Source: Chloroflexota bacterium (GTDB taxonomy: Bacteria > Chloroflexota > Dehalococcoidia > Lucifugimonadales > Lucifugimonadaceae). Taken from it: a DNA stretch of 64,000 nucleotides. Below, one piece after another: positions 1-10,361 of the stretch. The translations under genes and the position numbers were made by a program. Under the pieces are notes generated by a model. That model was not told where the DNA came from, did not search any database, and saw only the letters and a program-made list of their open reading frames with translations. The stretch spans positions 18,831 through 82,830 of the forward strand of contig JABMNN010000061.1 of NCBI GenBank assembly GCA_013204545.1, given 5' to 3'. The first letter of the stretch is position 1, and each line of letters begins with the position of its first letter.

Positions 1-502
1 TTACCGGCTTCGAACCGAATGGTGGAACCGTCTGATGCGACCCTCCAGCTGTCATGCAATGTCCAATCATTCCTTGCTCGGCAGCCATCATGGCATAGTA
101 ACCACAACCTGCCAGATGACCTGAGTTTTTGACGGCGACAGCTGCCATGCCAAACTCTTTCGCCTTATCGATGGCTTGCTGCATAGCCCAAGGCCCGACG
201 TGAATTCCTAGCGCACCATCGGCATCGACCGTCATGGTCGTTTTCGACTCGCGAATAATTTTGAACTCGGGAGTTGGATTGAGCGACTTCGCACCGTACT
301 CGGCTACATAGCGACGCAGGCCGTTCGATACACCGTGTGATTCAACGCCTCGAAGGTCGTTCTTTATTAGAACGTCGGCTGAACTTGCCGCGTCCTTAAC
401 GGAAACCCCACTATGCCGCAGGATTCCTTCTGTAGCCGCCCTAATACGTTCAACAGGAACGTACACACGATCTTTTTCTGGAACTTTGAAGCGTTCGAGC
501 AT
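1..502 (-). CDS. Ldh family oxidoreductase (malate/L-lactate dehydrogenase family), C-terminus cut off by window edge
   Basis: Reverse-strand ORF from ATG at 502 reads MLERFKVPEKDRVYVPVERIRAATEGILRHSGVSVKDAASSADVLIKNDLRGVESHGVSNGLRRYV...GHLAGCGYYAMMAAEQGMIGHCMT; the DLRGVESHG and GHLAGCGYYA motifs are typical of this family. Open to position 1. Confidence 0.85.
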   Translation of the reverse strand, partial: MLERFKVPEKDRVYVPVERIRAATEGILRHSGVSVKDAASSADVLIKNDLRGVESHGVSNGLRRYVAEYGAKSLNPTPEFKIIRESKTTMTVDADGALGIHVGPWAMQQAIDKAKEFGMAAVAVKNSGHLAGCGYYAMMAAEQGMIGHCMTAGGSHQTVPPFGSKPV

Positions 503-767
503 CAGGTTTAATCCTTCTTGTCGACAGATACGTTTTGTGACATTGCCACTCGGGAACATTCTCGAGAATCGGCGACGGCAACACTTTACAGGTCTGAAGC
601 CGGACAAGGCGAACCACAGATAATCATGATCTGAATCGTTCAGTTTCTGGCTCAAAACAATAATTCCACACTGTAATCGGTAGTAAATATTAATATATTC
701 AATGTTTAACTTGATTTTACTTACTATTCATGGCAGTCTAATAAAAGAACAAGACGAGGAGCACCGC

Positions 768-1130
768 GTGGCAAATGACTGGCAGGAACTAACTCGACTC
801 ACTCAGGGAGAAGAAATTCTCGTTGAGCGGGTGAAGCTCGTTCGAACCGATATATCGATCGAAGGAGAGTTCGAACTCCCACCGCTTGCGCAGATAACTT
901 CGGAAGATCAGATCTTCGTAATGGCGTTCATAAAGGCCAACGGGTCGATCAAGGAGATGGAAAAAGTTTTTGGCATCAGCTACCCGACAGTGAAGAACCG
1001 TCTAAAGCGAATCGCTGACCAACTACCGCTCACCGAATCTGGCCCATTGCAGTCGAACAATTCAGAAATTCTCGACCAACTCGCATCAGGTGAACTATCC
1101 GCTGAAGAGGCGATCAGGAGAATGTCGTGA
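768..1130 (+). CDS. DUF2089-family protein, HTH-like region with C-terminal SHOCT-like motif
   Basis: ORF 702..1130; ISIEGEFELPPLAQITSEDQIFVMAFIKANGSIKEMEKVFGISYPTVKNRLKRI matches the DUF2089 pattern. GTG at 768 preceded by a purine-rich RBS-like gacgagga is the more likely start. Confidence 0.75.
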   Translation: MANDWQELTRLTQGEEILVERVKLVRTDISIEGEFELPPLAQITSEDQIFVMAFIKANGSIKEMEKVFGISYPTVKNRLKRIADQLPLTESGPLQSNNSEILDQLASGELSAEEAIRRMS

Positions 1131-1390
1131 TTCCGCCGATGGTCATGTGGTTCAAGGTCCAGTGGTTTGGAATCTGGGTCCCACTATTTCTGTTGTGGCC
1201 GATCATTCTCGTTTTTCTCGCGATCATGCTGCCATTGATTTTCATCGGAATGGTTATTGCAGGACGGGTATCTCGTTTCTGGGTAGTTATTCGAATAGTT
1301 CTCGCTGCCTATTCAACGATTTGTGCCGCAAGAGGCCTGCGCATCGACATACATAAAGAGCAAACGGTATTCGAAATCTATATTCCATGA
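1127..1390 (+). CDS. small hydrophobic membrane protein
   Basis: 87-aa ORF with two hydrophobic segments; GTG start overlaps the preceding stop (gtga), consistent with translational coupling. Confidence 0.55.
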   Translation: MIPPMVMWFKVQWFGIWVPLFLLWPIILVFLAIMLPLIFIGMVIAGRVSRFWVVIRIVLAAYSTICAARGLRIDIHKEQTVFEIYIP

Positions 1391-1433
1391 AACTTTCATC
1401 CCTCTTACCGACCACTAAGAAAGTGGAGAACAA

Positions 1434-1880
1434 GTGACATCTGAACGAAAACAAATATTGGATATGTTGGCGGCTGGCAAAATCACGGCTGATGAAGCAG
1501 AACAGCTCCTTCAACTGACGTCAAAGGTCTCTAGCGGATCTTCAGATGCCAGTGCACCACCTGCGGTAATAGTAAAAATCCGTAACCCTAGGTTCATTCG
1601 CATCATAGTTGAACCCAACAGCCAAACAATCGGAAATCAGGCTCAGCACCACGTCAACATTAGGGTCCCGCTAAAGATCGTGCGAGCCGGGGTGAACCTC
1701 GCTTCGCTGATTCCAAATGATGCTGGCCACATGGTGCAGAACAGCCTTTTGAACAAAGGATTCAAATCTGATCTGTCAAAGCTCGATGCAACTGCGTTAG
1801 ATGAACTGATCGAAGCGTTACAAGAGCTCAGTATCGATGCAACAGTCGACAACCATCTCGTCAAGGTATTTGTCGAGTAG
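1434..1880 (+). CDS. SHOCT-like domain protein
   Basis: N-terminus ERKQILDMLAAGKITADEAEQLLQL is a SHOCT-like/YvlB N-terminal motif; co-oriented and closely spaced with neighbours. Confidence 0.65.
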   Translation: MTSERKQILDMLAAGKITADEAEQLLQLTSKVSSGSSDASAPPAVIVKIRNPRFIRIIVEPNSQTIGNQAQHHVNIRVPLKIVRAGVNLASLIPNDAGHMVQNSLLNKGFKSDLSKLDATALDELIEALQELSIDATVDNHLVKVFVE

Positions 1881-1891
1881 GAGAAAAAATT

Positions 1892-2623
1892 ATGCGTATA
1901 GGTGGATATATTTTCGGGTTGATAGTGGTTCTTATAGGAACAGCACTGCTACTCGATAATTTGGGCATTTCAGGCGATGTTCCAATTGGTGAATACTGGC
2001 CTGTTCTTTTGATCGCTCTTGGTTTTTTTGGTTGGGTTGGCAAGCGCTTCGTGCCGGAATTAGGCAGCATGGTGTTGATGACTCTCGGTGGGATTCTTCT
2101 TACGCAGAACCTCTCCGACGACAAAAGCTTTGGAGATCTCTGGCCAGCGCTCGTAATCGCCATTGGAATTTCGATTATCTTCGGCAGAAGCCGTAGAAAA
2201 GGTTGCAGTAAGAAATTCGGTATGAGATTCCAAAAGGGCCGAAACTGGGGAGATCACGGTCACGGTCGCTTTCGTAATCGGGATCGAGACAAATCGTCCC
2301 ACGATGTTGACGAGTTCTTCTCTGGAAGTGAACGTCAGGTCGATGGTGAGTACACAGGAAGTTTGGCACGAGTAAAACTTGCAGGTGGATCGCTCGACCT
2401 CAGCAGAGCAACTCTCGGAGATGAGGGTGCGACGTTAGAGCTCGACATAACCCTGGGTGGATATAAAATTCGAGTGCCAAACGACTGGAAGCTAGATATC
2501 AGGGCAGATGTAACGATGGGCGAAATATCGGACAATCGACCTGCCCCAGATAGCGAGCGAACGGGGCCGACTCTGACGATAGATGGACGCGTATTCATGG
2601 GCGGCGTTGAGATTTCCGATTGA
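1892..2623 (+). CDS. LiaI/LiaF-like membrane protein (DUF5668-like TM region plus LiaF-like C-terminal domain)
   Basis: MRIGGYIFGLIVVLIGTALLLDNLGI...WPVLLIALGFFGW repeated membrane segments and C-terminal LDITLGGYKIRVPNDWKLDIRADVTMGEI...DGRVFMGGVEI. Confidence 0.75.
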   Translation: MRIGGYIFGLIVVLIGTALLLDNLGISGDVPIGEYWPVLLIALGFFGWVGKRFVPELGSMVLMTLGGILLTQNLSDDKSFGDLWPALVIAIGISIIFGRSRRKGCSKKFGMRFQKGRNWGDHGHGRFRNRDRDKSSHDVDEFFSGSERQVDGEYTGSLARVKLAGGSLDLSRATLGDEGATLELDITLGGYKIRVPNDWKLDIRADVTMGEISDNRPAPDSERTGPTLTIDGRVFMGGVEISD

Positions 2624-2642
2624 AAAGAGAGGTTTTGGCAAC

Positions 2643-3416
2643 CTAGATCACTGTGAGTCCACCATCGATAACGAAGTTTGCACCCGTGGCGTACGACGCT
2701 TCGTCGGTGGCGAGGAACGTGATGAATGGTGCAATGTCCTCAGGTGTGCCGAGTCTCCCCAGAGGCACATTAGCAACGGTCGCTGAATCTCGACCCTTGG
2801 GGTTTGGGTGATTGTCGTGATCAGGAGTTCGTTCGAGTGCGCCAGGGCAGATGCTATTCGCCCGGATTCCCTGATCACCGTAGTGAACAGCAATGTGCCG
2901 TGCCAGATTCACCAAGCCCGCCTTGCCTGTCGAATACGACACATTTGGTGTTGTTCCTTTCAGAGCGGTGACTGATGCCACGATGATCACTACACCGCCC
3001 TCGCCCTGCTTCACCATTTGAGCTAGGCCGTACTTGCAGGCGAAATACTGTCCTTTGTAGTTCACATCGTGGGTACGATCCCAGACTTCTTCTGGAAGCT
3101 CGTGCAGGTTGCGGTCTTCTTTGTGCATTTGGATACCGGCGTTTGGCACGAGGATGTCTAGACGTCCAAATTTCTCAACCGTTTGAGCGACAGCAGCTTC
3201 TACTTGTGCAGAATCCGACACGTCAGTTTGGATAGCGATTGCAGATCCTCCCAAAGCAACAATTTCCGCGGCGACTGCGATTACCCCGTCAATAGGTATA
3301 CCGGTGACCGCTACCGAAGCTCCCTCAGCAGCCATGAGTCGGGCAGTCGCTGCTCCGATTCCCGATCCGGCGCCTGTAATAAGTGCGACCTTGCCTGTTA
3401 GTTTTCCGTTGTTCAT
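2643..3416 (-). CDS. SDR family NAD(P)-dependent oxidoreductase
   Basis: TGxxxGIG cofactor motif (TGAGSGIG), NAGIQ, YSTGKAG and C-terminal FVIDGGLTV. Confidence 0.9.
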   Translation of the reverse strand: MNNGKLTGKVALITGAGSGIGAATARLMAAEGASVAVTGIPIDGVIAVAAEIVALGGSAIAIQTDVSDSAQVEAAVAQTVEKFGRLDILVPNAGIQMHKEDRNLHELPEEVWDRTHDVNYKGQYFACKYGLAQMVKQGEGGVVIIVASVTALKGTTPNVSYSTGKAGLVNLARHIAVHYGDQGIRANSICPGALERTPDHDNHPNPKGRDSATVANVPLGRLGTPEDIAPFITFLATDEASYATGANFVIDGGLTVI

Positions 3417-3440
3417 TTGTATCGGCAGTTCCTGTTAATT

Positions 3441-3461
3441 CCTTCTCCTCAAGGGAGAAGG
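3441..3461. repeat. perfect 8-bp inverted repeat (CCTTCTCC-tcaag-GGAGAAGG)
   Basis: Direct inspection, between two minus-strand genes; no clear U tract on the minus strand. Confidence 0.5.
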
Positions 3462-3520
3462 TTGGGTCGAGAGGGAAAGGTGAAAGATGGCGAACATTCA
3501 GCCGTTCAATCGCTATCCGT

Positions 3521-5257
3521 TCAGTAGCCCGCCGCGTGAGTTGGCTTCGTCTGCGGATTAATTCCGCTTTTCAAATCATCACCTTCACGAACGATTCCGT
3601 TCGGCTCTGAAAACGGCCAGAGGGTGAATTCTTTTGGCGGCAGCGAGTAGTTGTGACCGCGACGTTTCAAGTCGTTCAGAACTTCATCGCCGAAACGTGG
3701 ATCAATAACTGGATCGTCCGACTCAACATGAATCCGAGGTTGCTCCATTGCCTCTTGTAACCCCATACCGAAATCGACCCTGTTTACGATTGCCTGAACA
3801 ACTGCCGGCCAAATTCGTCGCCCCCCTGAGCCTCCGATTGCCATTACTGCTCTGCCGTTTTCATGCAGCACTATAGGAGTCATGTTGTTCAGCGCACGAG
3901 CGAAAGGTGCGATCGAATTGACCGTGCCGGACATTGGTGCCGACCAGCCCATCGCACAGTTCATCATCACGCCAACGCCCGGATTCAACACACCGCTAAA
4001 AGCGAGGTTGGTTTGCGTTAAGGCGACCATGTTGCCGTGTTTATCGGCGGTCGTGAGAGAAGTCGTTCCATCGTCTGGAGCAGATCCTGCTTGCGACGGG
4101 AAGCTCGATGGTTTCGCTACTCCTGCGAACGACCATGGGTCACCCGCCGAAAATTCTTTGGCTCTTGTGGGGTCAATTTCGCTTGCTCGACTTTTCGCAT
4201 ATTCCGCATCAGCCAGAGCATCGACGGGAAATCCGTACACAGCCGGATCACCCATGAAACTGAAGCGATCAACTGCAGCAAGTTTCACAGCTTCGATCAT
4301 CGTGTGAAGGAAATCGATTGATCCGTGACCCATATCCGATAGATCGAACTGAGCAAGAATGTTCAATATTTCTAACACGGTCGGACCTGCACACGGGCCA
4401 GTCACACCGGAAACTCCCAGACCACGATAAGTACCAGAAAGCGGCTGATCGTGAACGATAGGTCGATACTGTTCAAGGTCGGACAACCGAAGATATCCGC
4501 CGTTCTTCTCGACATCTTCGGCGATCCTCGCGCCTGTCTCCCCTCCGTACATATCGGAGGCACCGATTCGACCGAGTCTCTCTAGCGTATCGGCGTGTTC
4601 CGACTGGACGAAATGCGCACCGGTTCCGAGCGGCGATCCGTTGCTGAGATAAACAGTAGCAGTGGCGGCGAATCGTGAAAGCAGCGCGTGCCTCTCAGCC
4701 ATAGCGAGTGCCGTAGTTCTGGAAAGTGCGAAGCCTTCCCGCGCCAGCTTCACGGCAGGAGCGACCGCCTGATCGAGATCGATCGTGCCCCATTTTTCAA
4801 GTGCGGTAGTGAGACCAGCAACGGTTCCGGGAATGGCAATCGACGTATAGCCCTCGGTGTTGGCATTGTCTTTTACCTTCGACCACGAAAATCTGCGAGA
4901 CTGTCCCTGCACGTCTTGCTCATCCTCAAGTTCAAACATATCGGAGTGAGCCAAACCTGGAGCCTGCATACCAAAATCGACAGTTCCACCGCCGCCGCCT
5001 TCGAGATGCACAGTCATTAATCCACCGCCGCCAATACCGTTCCATATCGGTAGCAATACGCCCGTAGCGAAGGCCGTAGTAACTGCAGCATCGACCGCAT
5101 TTCCACCACGCTGCATCACCTCGACACCGACCTCGGCGGCTATCGGGTGCTGTGCGACGACCATGCCGGACTGAGCGGATATTTCTTCATGGCTAGTGAA
5201 TGACGAGCTTGTTCGCAATTTTGTGATCCCGTGATTGAATTTGTTTGACGGCGACAT
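3521..5257 (-). CDS. gamma-glutamyltransferase family protein
   Basis: GGNAVDAAVTTAFA, GGGGLMTVHL, DDGTTSLTTADKHGNMVALTQT (catalytic Thr region) and GGSGGRRIWPAVVQ. Confidence 0.92.
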   Translation of the reverse strand: MSPSNKFNHGITKLRTSSSFTSHEEISAQSGMVVAQHPIAAEVGVEVMQRGGNAVDAAVTTAFATGVLLPIWNGIGGGGLMTVHLEGGGGGTVDFGMQAPGLAHSDMFELEDEQDVQGQSRRFSWSKVKDNANTEGYTSIAIPGTVAGLTTALEKWGTIDLDQAVAPAVKLAREGFALSRTTALAMAERHALLSRFAATATVYLSNGSPLGTGAHFVQSEHADTLERLGRIGASDMYGGETGARIAEDVEKNGGYLRLSDLEQYRPIVHDQPLSGTYRGLGVSGVTGPCAGPTVLEILNILAQFDLSDMGHGSIDFLHTMIEAVKLAAVDRFSFMGDPAVYGFPVDALADAEYAKSRASEIDPTRAKEFSAGDPWSFAGVAKPSSFPSQAGSAPDDGTTSLTTADKHGNMVALTQTNLAFSGVLNPGVGVMMNCAMGWSAPMSGTVNSIAPFARALNNMTPIVLHENGRAVMAIGGSGGRRIWPAVVQAIVNRVDFGMGLQEAMEQPRIHVESDDPVIDPRFGDEVLNDLKRRGHNYSLPPKEFTLWPFSEPNGIVREGDDLKSGINPQTKPTHAAGY

Positions 5258-5444
5258 GTTACCTCTGATGAATTTAGATATAAAAAAACCCGGTTGGACG
5301 CGAGGTTATTCGCGAACAATTCAGGGTCAGTCCCTGTGTTCTGTCGTTATGACGTGGCGATTAGGGAATGGATTGCGTTCTTGTCTTTGACCGCTCTATG
5401 GATTGGTACGCGGTTGCGCCATCGATTTGATCGCCACTATATGA

Positions 5445-6290
5445 TTGGGTTATACGGGGCTACCTAATGACGGAATCGTAAGGGCTATACGACGAATGAT
5501 CGAAACTCTGCAAGATGTTCTAGATACGGTAGTAGAGATGCTTTGTGCAGAACTTTCTTGTTCGACTTCCGAGCTTACCGATGGACACGTTCACATCACT
5601 GTCCGCCTGCCTAGCGCTCATGAGAATCCGGCACATCGGTTATTCGACCCTCACCCTGGAAAAATCGGTATCGCATCATTGGGTCGTGGTGGGATCGTAT
5701 GTGTCGATGAAGAGCATTTAGCGTGGGCTGAAGAGGTGTTTGCCCCTGAGCCGAAAACGACTCGCGATGAACTGTTCATGCCCGAACGTATGGGTAAGAT
5801 GGCGGAACTGCTTAAGCCTGAAGGGCTTGTGCTTTACGGTCCGTTCCCGCGGTTCGCGGTGTCTTACAGTAGCCAGTTGCACGTTGAATCGCCCCCTGGG
5901 TACGGTGTGAGAGTCATCGATCAAGAAGGTGCCGATGCTATTGGGCAGCGGGCTCTCTGGCACAATGCCATATACAAAGTCCCGACTGCAACGGCTAGGC
6001 CGACCATGATCGCTGCTGTCGCCGAGCGTGACGGCATCGTTGTTGGAGTGTGCGGGGCTTCTGCCGATTCGCCGTTCATGTGGCAGTTAGGAATTGATGT
6101 AGCACCCGAGCATAGGGGACGAGGGATCGCTCCAGCTCTTACATCTGCCGTTTCCGAAGCTGTTCTGGATGCAGGCAAACTTCCTTATTACGGAACCTCG
6201 GCTTCTAACATACCTTCGATGAGAACTGCCCTCGCAGCGGGGTTCAAACCCACTTGGGTGGAGGTATTATCTCGACCGGCAGATATCTAA
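5445..6290 (+). CDS. GNAT family N-acetyltransferase
   Basis: C-terminal LGIDVAPEHRGRGIAPALTSAVSEAVLDAGKLPYYGTSASNIPSMRTALAAGF; start may be the internal ATG at 5496. Confidence 0.8.
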   Translation: MGYTGLPNDGIVRAIRRMIETLQDVLDTVVEMLCAELSCSTSELTDGHVHITVRLPSAHENPAHRLFDPHPGKIGIASLGRGGIVCVDEEHLAWAEEVFAPEPKTTRDELFMPERMGKMAELLKPEGLVLYGPFPRFAVSYSSQLHVESPPGYGVRVIDQEGADAIGQRALWHNAIYKVPTATARPTMIAAVAERDGIVVGVCGASADSPFMWQLGIDVAPEHRGRGIAPALTSAVSEAVLDAGKLPYYGTSASNIPSMRTALAAGFKPTWVEVLSRPADI

Positions 6291-6326
6291 GAGTTCACAA
6301 CCGCCCAGCTCAGTACGGAGATTACG

Positions 6327-7895
6327 ATGCGATTCGCTATTCTCGGCATTTCACACGAGACCAACACTTTTTCACGTGTTCCAGCAACCTACGAGCAGTT
6401 CGAGAAGGCTGTTCTCGCTCGGGGACAGGAGATCGTAGACCTCTACGCAGAATCCCAGTACACGATTTCAGGCTATCTTCAAGGTGCTGAAGAACTGGGG
6501 TTCGAAGCAGTTCCATTGATGTACGCAAACACGGGCCCGATCGGCACTATCACCAAAGACGCGTACGACCGAATCTCTGGCGAAATGCACCAGATGCTTC
6601 GAGATCAGGGCCCGTGGGATGGCGTTCTTATTAGCAATCATGGTGCTGCTGTGTCGGAAGAATTCCCAGACATGGACGCCGAATTCACTCGAGTAGTTCG
6701 AGAGATTGTTGGTCCAGATGTTCCGGTCGGCGTAACTCTCGACATGCACGCCAATATTTCGAAAGACACAGTAGCCAACACCGATGTTTGCATTGTTTGG
6801 CGAACTTGTCCGCACCTCGACACAAAGCTACGGGGTCGTAAAACTGCTGAATTGATATACCGAACAGCGTTGGGTGAAATCAAGCCTGTGCAGTTCATTG
6901 AAATGCCTCCGATGCTCGTGAACATCGTCAAGCAGTTCACCGGGCAAGAGCCGATGAAGAGTCTTGTAGACGAATGCATCGAAGCCAACGAAATTCCCGG
7001 TGTTCTCGATACTTCAATTGCCGAGGGCTACCCGTACGCCGACGTTGAAGAGATGGGTATGTCGTGGATTGCAATCACCGATGGGGACGCCGAACTCGCA
7101 GAGAAAACCGCTAAGGACATGGCGGCAAAAGCATGGACCAAGCGAGTGGATCTCAACAGACCCGTTTCGAGTATCGAAGACGCGTTAAAGCAGGCCGAGG
7201 AACTATATGTTGGGCCAAAGCCTGAAGGCGTAGAGAACTACATGCCGAGTGATGGTTCAGCGTTGGCAGAGGCCGAGCCATCGGAACATTCGCATCTTGG
7301 TCCAATTGTGCTGATGGACGTTGGTGACAACATCGGTGGTGGATCGTCAGCCGACTCGACCCATATTCTCAAAGTCGCCAAGGAGATGGGCGTCACTGGT
7401 TTGCTCCAGAGTCTTTACGATCCAGAGGCGGTTGAGGCGTGTGTTGTGGCAGGTATTGGCGCTGAACTGGCGCTGGATGTAGGCGGTAAGACCGATGACA
7501 TGCACGGCGAACCAGTCCACATAGTCGGTACCGTTTCTGTGATCGACGATGGCCCTTACGAAGAAACTCGACCTACCCACGGCGGGTTCCGCTTCTATAA
7601 CGATGGCAAAAGGGTGTTGTTCAACACAGTTGATGGCATGACGATTCTGCTGACTTCGATGAGAAGCGGAAACACGGCTAGAGCGCAGATGTATTCGATG
7701 GGTATCAACCCTGAGGATTATCGAGTTATCGTTGCGAAGGGTGTGAGTTCACCACGACCGGCATACCAGCCGATCGCAGCCGAGATCATTATCGTAAATA
7801 GTCCAGGCGTGACTTCTGCCGATCTCGATACGTTCGAGTTCAAGAGTCGCCGGGTGCCGCTGTATCCGTTCGAAGAGCCAAACTACCCAGCGTAG
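6327..7895 (+). CDS. M81 family metallopeptidase (MlrC-like)
   Basis: MRFAILGISHETNTFS, VLISNHGAAVSEEFPDMDAEFTRVVREIVG, LDMHANIS, DVGDNIGGGSSADST. Confidence 0.92.
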   Translation: MRFAILGISHETNTFSRVPATYEQFEKAVLARGQEIVDLYAESQYTISGYLQGAEELGFEAVPLMYANTGPIGTITKDAYDRISGEMHQMLRDQGPWDGVLISNHGAAVSEEFPDMDAEFTRVVREIVGPDVPVGVTLDMHANISKDTVANTDVCIVWRTCPHLDTKLRGRKTAELIYRTALGEIKPVQFIEMPPMLVNIVKQFTGQEPMKSLVDECIEANEIPGVLDTSIAEGYPYADVEEMGMSWIAITDGDAELAEKTAKDMAAKAWTKRVDLNRPVSSIEDALKQAEELYVGPKPEGVENYMPSDGSALAEAEPSEHSHLGPIVLMDVGDNIGGGSSADSTHILKVAKEMGVTGLLQSLYDPEAVEACVVAGIGAELALDVGGKTDDMHGEPVHIVGTVSVIDDGPYEETRPTHGGFRFYNDGKRVLFNTVDGMTILLTSMRSGNTARAQMYSMGINPEDYRVIVAKGVSSPRPAYQPIAAEIIIVNSPGVTSADLDTFEFKSRRVPLYPFEEPNYPA

Positions 7896-8102
7896 GTTTG
7901 TAGGTTGGGTTCTCTCGTCGTATTGGCGAGAGGGCTGGAGTGGGGGATTGGTTGATCGACAAGATCGGTCGGGACCTGACCGAGCCTTGAATTCTCATAC
8001 ACTCGAATTCATTTTTGTATTGTGGGACATGTTAGATTCCGTCTGTTGACTCAAAACAGTCGCCCATCTCGTATTGAACCCGGTGGTGCTGGAGAAATAT
8101 TT

Positions 8103-10361
8103 ATGGCCAGCAGATTTTCGTCTGAATCATTGGCGCGCTACAGCGCCGTGCGACCCAAGCGTGTGGCTAGTATCTGGCTGGTGACTCTGGTTTTGGGATT
8201 CTTGGTCATAGGGACACTCTGCGAAAGTTCCATCACCAACGCAGATAGCTTTCTGAGGGTATTACCGGATTCCGAGATAGCTGAAAACCTCCTCATTGAG
8301 CGATTGTGGAGCCCTGCCGATGGAACCAAGAAACCGGAAAGCGTTTCAGAAATTCTGGTGATCCGGTCGAGCGGACTGACGGTCGATGACCAGACTTTCC
8401 GCGACAAAGTTGAATCGATCTACGTCGCGATCAACACCGCAGGTGCGGGATCGACAGATAAAGATCCTACCCTCGTTGGAACTGTTAACTACTACATCAC
8501 CGGTGATCCAACGATGGTGTCGGATGACCGTCAGTCGACCATCGGTTTTATTGAATTTGCCGGCGAACTGGATGACGTAATCGATAATTTGCCAACGATC
8601 CAGGAGATCGTTGACGAAGCGAACGGAATCGATGGGTTCGAGATGTATCTCGTAGGGGACGCCAGTTTCGGTATACAGCTAAATGAAATCGCAGAAAAAG
8701 ACCTGTTGACCGGCGAAGGTATCGGAATTTTTGCAGCGCTGATAATTCTGGTCTTAGTATTCCGGGCTCTAGGTGCTGCTCCGATTCCGATACTTCTCGC
8801 CATCGTCACAATCATCATGGCTGTCACAGCAACATCACTGCTTGGTCAGATCCAGCCGGTGTCATTCTTCATCATCAACATGATTATGACGATCGGCATG
8901 GCTGTCGGAATCGACTATTCCCTATTTATCGTTGGTCGATACCGTGAAGAGCGACGCAATGGTCTGGAAAAGGTGGATGCCATTGCTAGAGCCGGTGCCA
9001 CAGCGTCTCGATCTGTATTTTTCTCTGGAGTGACGGTTGTAGTTGCGCTTGTCGGAATGTTGGCGGTGCCAGCGAGTATTTACTACAGTCTCGGGCTTGG
9101 TGCAATTCTGGCGGCAGTAATGGCAGTCGTAGCCGCCATGACGTTGTTGCCAGCGATTCTTAGTCTTGCAGGTGACAAAGTCGACGCAATCCGAATTCCT
9201 CTGCTCCGGGACACTGGCAGCGACCCGGAGAGTGGTTTCTGGCATCGTGTCACGCGGCAGGTAATGGCGCATCCCGTAATGGGGCTCGTGTTGTCCGCGG
9301 GCCTTCTGATATTGCTTGCGATTCCTGCGTTAGGCCTAAAAACTGGTCTTGCCGGAGTGGAGTCATTCTCGGACGAACACGACGTAATACGTGGTTACGG
9401 CATACTCGTTGAGGATTTTTCATCGGGAATAGTTGATACGACAGATATCGTCATAGACACTCCTAGTATCGCAGCCTCTGATGTGCAGGCTGGCATTCAG
9501 CGACTGCAAGATATTCTCGCTACCGATGACAGATTCAATTTGGCTAAGTTGGTTGTGAATGATTCAGGGAATCTTGGGTTGCTCAAACTGTCGGTCAACT
9601 CTGCCAGTAGTGACGAAGGGTTCAAGGCCGTCAGGGATCTCCGAAATGATTTCATTCCCGACGCGAGCATTCCTGCGTCAGTGTACGTCGGTGGGTCTGC
9701 AGCGAGTAACGTTGACTTCATTAATCTGGGTGATGAGTGGTTGCCTTATGTCGTCATTTTCGTACTGACTGCCAGTTTTATACTGCTCACCGTAGTGTTC
9801 CGATCGCTTGTCGTACCGATCAAAGCGATCATCATGAATCTGCTGTCGGTGAGTGCAACATACGGCTTGCTGACGATGGTGTTCATCCACGGAATTGGCG
9901 TCGATTTTTTGGGATTCACAAAAGTTGACGCTATTGATTCGTGGATTCCTTTGTTCCTGTTTTCGGTATTGTTTGGTCTCTCAATGGATTACCACGTAAT
10001 TCTGCTAAGCAGGATTAGGGAGCGTTTCGATGAAACCGGAAACAACGATGAATCAGTGGCTTTCGGGCTTCAATCCACTGCCGGAATGATCACCGGAGCA
10101 GCGACCATCATGGTCGCCGTGTTCCTTGGTTTCGCACTTGCTGAAATGGCAATGTTCCAGCAAATGGGATTTGGGTTGGCTGTAGCGGTTTTCCTCGATG
10201 CAACCGTCGTGCGATCAGTGCTTGTGCCTGCCAGTATGAGACTGTTAGGCACGCGTAACTGGTACTTGCCGGGATTCTTGGAATGGTTACCGGATCTCCG
10301 TGTAGAGGGGGATGAAACCCCAAGAGTTCCGGTGGTCACTCCAAGGGGAGCCACCGATTAG
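8103..10361 (+). CDS. MMPL/RND family transporter
   Basis: Two RND-like halves; GIGIFAALIILVLVFRALGAAPIPILLAIVTIIMAVTATSLLG, VGIDYSLFIVGRYREERRNG, LSMDYHVILLSRIRERF. Track ORF begins at 8022; ATG 8103 preceded by ggagaa is more likely. Confidence 0.9.
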   Translation: MASRFSSESLARYSAVRPKRVASIWLVTLVLGFLVIGTLCESSITNADSFLRVLPDSEIAENLLIERLWSPADGTKKPESVSEILVIRSSGLTVDDQTFRDKVESIYVAINTAGAGSTDKDPTLVGTVNYYITGDPTMVSDDRQSTIGFIEFAGELDDVIDNLPTIQEIVDEANGIDGFEMYLVGDASFGIQLNEIAEKDLLTGEGIGIFAALIILVLVFRALGAAPIPILLAIVTIIMAVTATSLLGQIQPVSFFIINMIMTIGMAVGIDYSLFIVGRYREERRNGLEKVDAIARAGATASRSVFFSGVTVVVALVGMLAVPASIYYSLGLGAILAAVMAVVAAMTLLPAILSLAGDKVDAIRIPLLRDTGSDPESGFWHRVTRQVMAHPVMGLVLSAGLLILLAIPALGLKTGLAGVESFSDEHDVIRGYGILVEDFSSGIVDTTDIVIDTPSIAASDVQAGIQRLQDILATDDRFNLAKLVVNDSGNLGLLKLSVNSASSDEGFKAVRDLRNDFIPDASIPASVYVGGSAASNVDFINLGDEWLPYVVIFVLTASFILLTVVFRSLVVPIKAIIMNLLSVSATYGLLTMVFIHGIGVDFLGFTKVDAIDSWIPLFLFSVLFGLSMDYHVILLSRIRERFDETGNNDESVAFGLQSTAGMITGAATIMVAVFLGFALAEMAMFQQMGFGLAVAVFLDATVVRSVLVPASMRLLGTRNWYLPGFLEWLPDLRVEGDETPRVPVVTPRGATD

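Noticed and set aside
7912-7932. Short hairpin CTCTCG...CGAGAG downstream of the M81 peptidase gene
   Set aside because: Six-bp stem with no U tract; not strong enough to call a terminator.
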